Shown piece after piece: positions 7,826 to 11,898 of a stretch of DNA of 11,898 nt (positions are counted from its first letter, which is position 1; each line of letters starts with the position of its first letter). The position numbers were made by a program, and so were the translations under genes. Source of the stretch: SIG438 sp034117945 (GTDB taxonomy: Bacteria; Bacillota; Clostridia; HGM11514); contig JAXEOR010000187.1 in the NCBI GenBank assembly GCA_034117945.1, positions 1 through 11,898 of the forward strand, in the 5' to 3' direction. The notes beneath the pieces were generated by a model. It was not told the origin of the DNA, did no database searches, and saw only the letters and a list, made by a program, of their open reading frames with translations.

Positions 7826-8707
7826 CTAAAAGTCCTGTTCAATTTCCTGTAAATAGCGTTCCAGATTTGCTTTTCCCTTGGCAATAGCCGGAATACATTC
7901 CTCCCAGCCTTCAAATTCGATGGCCAAATAACCGTCATATCCGGCTCGCTTCAAAATACGCAGGCATTGCCGAACAGGAACAGCTCCCTGGCCGATGACA
8001 GTTCCTCTGAACCAGTTACCGCCCCGAGTCATATTGGTGCCCGGATTGTGAGAACAACCGCTGGAAATCAGCATATCCTTTGCATGCACATAGAAAGCAT
8101 AGGGCGCCACCCGAGACACAGCAGCTACCGGATTTTCGTCAACGCAAAGGAAATTACCCATATCCACCAAAAGCCCGTAATTGGGGTGATTGACGGCGTT
8201 GAACAGCCGTTCCATCCGGTCACTGTCCTGGGCGATATAGCCGTGATTTTCACTGCAGGTTTTGATCCCCAGCCCTTGAGCATACTCCGTAATTTCCACA
8301 ATATTTTTCACCATGGAAGGAAGCATCAGATCAAAGGAACGGCATTTTTCCCCTAACCGATAGCAAATATCGTGGCGCATCAAGGGAGAGCCCAGCTCCT
8401 TAGCGACCTGGAGCTGCCCCTTCACCCGGTTCAGCTCTGCCCGCTCCTCTTCCTCTGATTCATGATACAAATTCGCCCCGATGGCATAATTGGTTATTTT
8501 CATTCCCAGCTCATCCGCTTTTTTCCGGATTCTCCGGGCAGATTCAAGCTGCTGATCCAACGTAGGGTTGTCACAGGGAGTCAGCCCGGTGAATTCAATC
8601 GCCTCAAACCCTAACTCGTGAGCCTTTTCCACCGCCTGCTCCTGGGTCATTTCCCCTTTGCAAATCGCCTGCTGGAAGGAATATGAGCTTACTGAAAGCT
8701 TCATCAT
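7826..8707 (-). CDS. Sugar phosphate isomerase/epimerase-type TIM-barrel protein (AP endonuclease 2 family)
   Basis: This is a 293-residue xylose-isomerase-like TIM barrel, a family of metal-dependent isomerases, epimerases and dehydratases acting on sugars and inosose-like compounds. The four expected metal ligands are visible: Glu153 in CSENHG, Asp182 in VDMGNF, His208 in YVHAKD and Glu264 in AIEFEG. The opening MMKLSVSSYSF fits strand 1. The start overlaps the oxidoreductase stop by four bases (ATGA), with GAGGTG upstream inside that gene; starting at the second ATG (8704) is also possible. It is the last gene of a three-gene operon ending at the terminator at 7757-7790. The substrate is unknown; the link to the oxidoreductase suggests it acts on the product or precursor of the oxidation. 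Confidence 0.9.
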   Translation of the reverse strand: MMKLSVSSYSFQQAICKGEMTQEQAVEKAHELGFEAIEFTGLTPCDNPTLDQQLESARRIRKKADELGMKITNYAIGANLYHESEEEERAELNRVKGQLQVAKELGSPLMRHDICYRLGEKCRSFDLMLPSMVKNIVEITEYAQGLGIKTCSENHGYIAQDSDRMERLFNAVNHPNYGLLVDMGNFLCVDENPVAAVSRVAPYAFYVHAKDMLISSGCSHNPGTNMTRGGNWFRGTVIGQGAVPVRQCLRILKRAGYDGYLAIEFEGWEECIPAIAKGKANLERYLQEIEQDF

Positions 8708-9753
8708 AATATCACCTCATGACCGGTAGCGGCAGATTGATAAATAGCATCCAGAATTTTCATAATGGTAACGCCGTCCTGAGCGGGAGCAATGCAGGGG
8801 GTGCCGTTTTCCACGCAGTCCACAAAATGATCCATTTCCGCCTCAAACATTCCTTTTCCGTTCTTCAGATTTGCCACCTGAGGAGTAACATCCACCATAA
8901 AATCGTTCATTTCCATATAGAATTTGGGATCTCCCACCAAGGAGGCTCCTCCCTTTGTTCCGAAAATTTCCTTAGATGTCACACCTTCGCCGTTCAGGCT
9001 GTAGCTAGTTTCCAGCAGCGTGACGGCACCGTTTTCATACCGGATCATGGCCACCGCCAGATCCTCTACATTGCAGGGATCATCCGGCTTGGCATCTTTG
9101 GGAATCCAACCCACGTTGGTCTTCAGATGTTTCCGGTTACCCAGCTGTTCAAAGGTAGCAGCATACACCGAAACAGGCTTGGGATTACCCATCAGATACC
9201 GGGTATGGTCGATCACATGAACACCCAAATCAATCACAGGGCCGCCTCCTGACAAGGCTTTGTTGGAAAACCATCCGCCAGGATTGCCGTGACGGCGGAG
9301 ATAGGTTGCTTTGGAATAATAAATATCGCCGAAATAGCCCTGATCAATGAAATCCTTCGCCACTCTGGATTCATCGGAAAAACGCATTACAAAGCCAATC
9401 ATCAAAAGCTTTTTGTTTTTTTCCGCAGCAGCAGCCATTTCCTCCGCCTCCTGGGCGTTAAAGGCCATAGGCTTTTCGCACAGCACATTCAATCCCGCAT
9501 TCAAAGCGGTAATTGCACATTTGGCATGATTGCAGTTCCACACGCATACGTCAGCCGCATCCAGCTCGCATTCCTTTACCATTTCCTCTACAGAGGAATA
9601 CCGTTTGTCAATGCCGTATTTATCTCCGAATTCCTGCAAACGATCCGGATTAATATCGCAAATCGCCGTTACCTTGGCATTGGGGTTTTTCAAATAAGCA
9701 TCCATATGAACACTTCCAATATTTCCCGCACCGATCAATCCAATTCTAACCAT
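8704..9753 (-). CDS. Gfo/Idh/MocA family NAD(P)-dependent oxidoreductase
   Basis: Members oxidise or reduce a hydroxyl of sugars, inositols or glycosides using NAD(P). The 349-residue protein starts MVRIGLIGAGNIG, with nucleotide-binding GAGNIG at 8-13; CEKPMA contains the EKP motif (Lys94 likely catalytic); GGGPVIDLGVHVIDH carries the second catalytic pair, Asp175 and His179. About 350 residues is normal. An ATG at 9762 would add three residues, but AAAGGATG places the ribosome site over it and eight bases before the ATG at 9753, which is chosen. It lies between two TIM-barrel genes: 17 bases after the first and overlapping the next by four bases. Resemblance to inositol 2-dehydrogenase is general only; the substrate is not assigned. 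Confidence 0.93.
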   Translation of the reverse strand: MVRIGLIGAGNIGSVHMDAYLKNPNAKVTAICDINPDRLQEFGDKYGIDKRYSSVEEMVKECELDAADVCVWNCNHAKCAITALNAGLNVLCEKPMAFNAQEAEEMAAAAEKNKKLLMIGFVMRFSDESRVAKDFIDQGYFGDIYYSKATYLRRHGNPGGWFSNKALSGGGPVIDLGVHVIDHTRYLMGNPKPVSVYAATFEQLGNRKHLKTNVGWIPKDAKPDDPCNVEDLAVAMIRYENGAVTLLETSYSLNGEGVTSKEIFGTKGGASLVGDPKFYMEMNDFMVDVTPQVANLKNGKGMFEAEMDHFVDCVENGTPCIAPAQDGVTIMKILDAIYQSAATGHEVIL

Positions 9754-9770
9754 TTTTCTCATCCTTTCGA

Positions 9771-10613
9771 TTATAAATTCATTAAATTCCGTAAAAATGC
9801 CGCCGCTTTTTCGATATCCCCCTTAGGATTGTCTCCCACTTCACGCTCAATGGTCAAAAAGCCGTGATAGCCGATGGCCTCCAAGGCCTTTAAGTAATTG
9901 GGGAAATCCACAGAGCCTTCTCCCAAAGGAACCTCTTTAAAAGCAGGATCGTTCAGCATTTTATCCTCCTCCAGTCCGTAAATTACTTCGGGAGATTTAT
10001 CCAGCAGCTTGATGCCATCCTTGGCATGGGTATGTACAATATAATCCTTCAAAATATCCACCGCAGCCACAGGATCGTCACCCGTTACCATAACCAGATT
10101 GGCCGGATCCAGATTTACCGCAACACCCCTGCTGCCCAGTGAATCCAAAAAGCCCTTCAGCACCTGAGCCGTTTCCGGACCGGTTTCAATGGCAAAATGA
10201 GCGCCCATATCATCCGCATAGCGGCACAGCTGACCGCAGGCATCCTGCATAATCCCGTAACGGGGATGCTTCGGATCGGGAGGCACAACGCCGATGTGAG
10301 TGGTCACAATATCGGTTCCCAGCTCAGCCGCCCATTCCATAATTTTCTTTGAGGTATCAATCAAGGAAGGGTTCAGCTCCGGATTGCCAAAGCCGTGCCC
10401 CAGATCACCGCAGACAGCAGACACCACAAGAGCGTTGGAGGCCAGCACATCCTTCAGCTCCCGTGTTTTTTCCTTGGTGATAACGCTCATGTCAAATTGT
10501 CCTCTTGCATAAATTTGAACCCCGTCGGCTCCCAGATCTGCCGCTGTTTTTAATGCAGTTTGATAATCTGTGCGAAAGGATTCCATCATGACGCCAATGG
10601 GAAATTTTTTCAT
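9771..10613 (-). CDS. Second sugar phosphate isomerase/epimerase-type TIM-barrel protein
   Basis: First gene of the sugar operon, 280 residues, a xylose-isomerase-like TIM barrel only distantly similar to the 293-residue protein at the other end. Expected metal ligands are Glu143 in FAIETG, Asp169 in NLDPAN, His196 in VHTHAKDG and Glu256 in LTIERE. The C-terminal part around PLGEGSVDFPNYLKAL is typical of the IolE/hexulose-epimerase-like group, where a Gly-Glu-Gly turn closes the active site. The ATG at 10613 has only a modest ribosome site (GGCGGG). It is transcribed from the promoter at 10671-10699, divergent from the AraC regulator. Two distinct paralogues in one operon suggest two successive isomerisation, epimerisation or elimination steps around the oxidoreductase. 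Confidence 0.91.
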   Translation of the reverse strand: MKKFPIGVMMESFRTDYQTALKTAADLGADGVQIYARGQFDMSVITKEKTRELKDVLASNALVVSAVCGDLGHGFGNPELNPSLIDTSKKIMEWAAELGTDIVTTHIGVVPPDPKHPRYGIMQDACGQLCRYADDMGAHFAIETGPETAQVLKGFLDSLGSRGVAVNLDPANLVMVTGDDPVAAVDILKDYIVHTHAKDGIKLLDKSPEVIYGLEEDKMLNDPAFKEVPLGEGSVDFPNYLKALEAIGYHGFLTIEREVGDNPKGDIEKAAAFLRNLMNL

Positions 10614-10659
10614 ACTACAACCCGCCTTCTATGTTTTTTATTTTGATCCAAAGAAACTC

Positions 10660-10688
10660 TTTACAAGGCAATTATAATATATTATAAT
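10660..10688 (+). promoter_or_regulatory. Promoter of the divergent AraC-type regulator
   Basis: TTTACA (10660-10665), a 17-base spacer and perfect TATAAT (10683-10688). Transcription should begin near 10695, giving a leader of about 54 bases that ends in the strong ribosome site TTTTGGAGGAAG before the ATG at 10749. Confidence 0.72.
10671..10688. repeat. Perfect 18-bp palindrome holding the -10 boxes of both divergent promoters
   Basis: ATTATAATATATTATAAT reads the same on both strands. Its left half supplies the minus-strand -10 and its right half the plus-strand -10, so each polymerase reads across the other's -10 box. Confidence 0.9.
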
Positions 10689-10699
10689 AGAAATTGCAA
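10671..10699 (-). promoter_or_regulatory. Promoter of the sugar operon
   Basis: On the minus strand TTGCAA (10699-10694), a 17-base spacer and a perfect TATAAT (10676-10671). Transcription should begin near 10664, leaving a leader of about 50 bases. It shares its -10 region with the oppositely directed regulator promoter. Confidence 0.72.
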
Positions 10700-10714
10700 G
10701 TGCTTTCTTGCTCA
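10694..10714. promoter_or_regulatory. Candidate operator for the AraC-type regulator
   Basis: An inverted repeat GCAAG-N6-CTTGC (10696-10700 and 10707-10711), with outer TTG and CAA extending the symmetry imperfectly, covers the -35 box of the sugar operon and the start of the regulator transcript. A regulator bound here could activate or block the operon while repressing its own gene. Position and symmetry only; no binding data. Confidence 0.4.
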
Positions 10715-10748
10715 ATTTTGGTAATATTGTGCTTTTGGAGGAAGAAAA

Positions 10749-11549
10749 ATGGGTAATTATGAACGACATCGCTTTCAAGATGAAAGTCTGCCAGTACTTT
10801 TTCATCTGGATCATGTTTCCCGTCAAACGGGAGCACTCCCCCATTGGCATGAAAACATAGAATTGCTCTACTGTATTGCAGGACAGGGAGAGGCAGTGAT
10901 TGATTCCCGCCCGGTTCCCCTACGGGAGGGAGGACTGACCATTGTAAATTCCAGCCGGGTTCACTATACAAAGGCGTTATCCGATCAGGTTAGTTATTAT
11001 TGCCTGATTTTAGATTCCGCTCTTTTGGAGAAATTTGACCTCTATGTGGAGCAGCGGGAATTTACGGAATTTGTTACGGATGAAGAAATCAAAACTCGGT
11101 TTGAGCGGATTATACAAGAGATGAAGGATAAGCAAATTTGCTATGAGGCGGTTGTGAAGGGAGAAATTGCAGCTCTGATGGCCTATCTGTCCCGTCATTG
11201 TTCCTCCTGGCTCAAAACCGAAGGGAAAAACAATATGGTGAAGCTGGGAATGCAGTACATCAAAAAGCACTATCGGGAATCGATTTCTCTGGACGAGGTT
11301 GCCCGTGCAGCAGGATTCAGCAGATACTATTTTTGCAGAGGGTTTAAAAATGTAACGGGATACACTGTCAATGAATATTTGCAGTATCACAGATGCCGCG
11401 AGGCAGAGCGGCTGCTACGGGAAACCGACTGCACTGTATCCGACGCCGCCGTAAAATGCGGATTTGACGATGTGTCATATTTTACAAAAATCTTCAAAAA
11501 GCAAACAGGAACCCTTCCCTCTCATGTCAAAAAGGAAGGACACATATAA
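10749..11549 (+). CDS. AraC family transcriptional regulator with N-terminal cupin sensor
   Basis: A 266-residue cytoplasmic DNA-binding protein of the AraC/XylS family. The N-terminal half is a cupin-like sensor: LPHWHENIELLYCIAGQG at 30-47 is the usual first motif with His32 and His34. The C-terminal 100 residues are the double helix-turn-helix domain: LDEVARAAGFSRYYFCRGFK (first) and VSDAAVKCGFDDVSYFTKIF (second), ending LPSHVKKEGHI, a normal end. The ATG has GGAGG eight to nine bases upstream. It is divergent from, and so probably controls, the oxidoreductase/TIM-barrel operon, most likely as a ligand-dependent activator that also limits its own expression. Its stop codon (11547-11549) touches the stop of the convergent AraC gene. 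Confidence 0.94.
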   Translation: MGNYERHRFQDESLPVLFHLDHVSRQTGALPHWHENIELLYCIAGQGEAVIDSRPVPLREGGLTIVNSSRVHYTKALSDQVSYYCLILDSALLEKFDLYVEQREFTEFVTDEEIKTRFERIIQEMKDKQICYEAVVKGEIAALMAYLSRHCSSWLKTEGKNNMVKLGMQYIKKHYRESISLDEVARAAGFSRYYFCRGFKNVTGYTVNEYLQYHRCREAERLLRETDCTVSDAAVKCGFDDVSYFTKIFKKQTGTLPSHVKKEGHI

Positions 11550-11898
11550 TCAATCGGAACCGTTCAGAGAGGAATGCGTGATCCCTGTGGAGGGCTTATA
11601 CACAGATGCAGAAACGGGAGAGCAGTTTTCCGGGGATGTTTCTCTGCCTCCCTTTGGATGCAGGGTGCTGCGCCGATAAACCCGGGGGGATTTTTGATAA
11701 AGCTTATGAAACACCGAGGAGAAATAATTGCTGTCCTCAAAGCCGCAGCGAGCGGCAATTTCGGTAATGGGTAAATCGGTTTCCTCCAGCAGTGCTGCCG
11801 CCCGCTGCATGCGCAGATTGGTCAGATATTCGTGAAACCCCACCCCCGCCTCCGCCTTAAACCGGCGGGAAAAATGTGAGGGGCTGAAGGAAAAATGT
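11550..11898 (-). CDS. AraC family transcriptional regulator, C-terminal fragment visible, with unusual tail
   Basis: The minus-strand frame is open from the right edge and encodes the C-terminal AraC DNA-binding region: FSPSHFSRRFKAEAGVGFHE, then LRMQRAAALLEETDLPITEIAARCGFEDSNYFSSVFHKLYQ and KSPRVYRR. The N-terminal sensor and first helix-turn-helix lie outside the window. An apparent GTG start at 11843 is internal and not a real start, because conserved AraC sequence continues upstream of it. After VYRR, where family members normally end, the frame continues for about 39 low-complexity, Ser/Thr/Pro-rich residues to TGA at 11552-11550; this extension is the antisense of the hydrolase remnant. 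It is a different protein from the AraC regulator at 10749-11549, not a recent duplicate. Confidence 0.9.
   Translation of the reverse strand, partial: HFSFSPSHFSRRFKAEAGVGFHEYLTNLRMQRAAALLEETDLPITEIAARCGFEDSNYFSSVFHKLYQKSPRVYRRSTLHPKGGRETSPENCSPVSASVYKPSTGITHSSLNGSD
11551..11679 (+). pseudogene. 3' remnant of a glycoside hydrolase gene
   Basis: One plus-strand frame, about 42 codons ending in TAA at 11677-11679, encodes VEGLYTDAETGEQF (from about 11581) followed by SGDVSLPPFGCRVLRR. The pattern 'Y-T-D-x-x-T-G-E ... L-P-P-Y/F-G-x-x-V-L' at the very end of a chain is typical of the small C-terminal beta-sandwich of beta-galactosidase-like and other glycoside hydrolases. No start codon with a ribosome site and no catalytic domain precede it; the frame runs back directly into the intact AraC gene. 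The simplest reading is that a deletion removed nearly all of a hydrolase gene that once followed the AraC gene. Family assignment is from the motif alone. It lies wholly antisense to the tail of the next gene. Confidence 0.6.

Noticed and set aside
10614..10748. Riboswitch or other structured RNA in the divergent intergenic region
   Set aside because: The region is only 135 bases, AT-rich and fully explained by two promoters and short leaders; no recognised aptamer pattern was seen.
11464..11547. Plus-strand frame beginning at ATG 11464 as a real gene including the hydrolase-like tail
   Set aside because: Its first part lies inside the AraC helix-turn-helix coding region in another frame and has no ribosome site; only the part after 11550 resembles a protein family.
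11550..11843. A complete small AraC-like protein starting at GTG 11843
   Set aside because: The conserved AraC sequence continues in frame upstream to the window edge, so the GTG is an internal valine.
1..11898. Insertion sequences, CRISPR repeats, tRNA genes, attachment sites
   Set aside because: No transposase or integrase frame, no spaced direct repeats, no cloverleaf pattern was found on reading both strands.

Overview
The window looks like a chromosomal stretch of an endospore-forming, Gram-positive bacterium (Bacillota, most likely class Clostridia). Evidence is a complete spore-germinant-receptor operon of the GerA type, strong AGGAGG-like ribosome sites before almost every gene, and housekeeping proteins (MutS2, RodA-like) of the low/mid-GC Gram-positive kind. 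No tRNA, rRNA, CRISPR array or intact mobile element was seen.

Layout. (1) 1-1795, minus: the N-terminal three quarters of mutS2, running off the left edge. (2) 1917-3002, plus: a RodA/FtsW-family peptidoglycan glycosyltransferase, divergent from mutS2. (3) 7015-2977, minus: a four-gene germination operon. GerA-type A subunit, B permease and C lipoprotein are followed by a 55-residue two-helix membrane protein whose GTG start overlaps the gerC stop; it resembles the small 'D subunits' attached to some germinant receptors. (4) 7173-7736, plus: a type I phosphoribosyltransferase with its own sigma-A-like promoter, ending at a probably bidirectional terminator. (5) 10613-7826, minus: three sugar-metabolism genes in one tight operon, namely two xylose-isomerase-like TIM-barrel proteins flanking a Gfo/Idh/MocA NAD(P)-dependent oxidoreductase. 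(6) 10749-11549, plus: a cupin/AraC regulator divergent from that operon. The two promoters overlap face to face around a perfect 18-bp palindrome. (7) 11551-11898: a leftover 3' end of a glycoside hydrolase gene (plus) lying antisense under the tail of a second AraC-type regulator (minus), which runs off the right edge.

How the parts work together. The A, B, C and D-like proteins should form one inner-membrane receptor complex of the spore that senses a small-molecule germinant. The oxidoreductase and two TIM-barrel enzymes should act on one sugar, polyol or keto-glycoside under control of the divergent AraC protein. The glycoside-hydrolase remnant suggests this was once part of a larger carbohydrate-use locus trimmed by deletion. 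The most interesting items are the unannotated D-like gene, the symmetrical divergent promoter and the hydrolase remnant. Several starts proposed here are shorter than the longest open frame because the Shine-Dalgarno sequence sits inside or after the first possible start codon.
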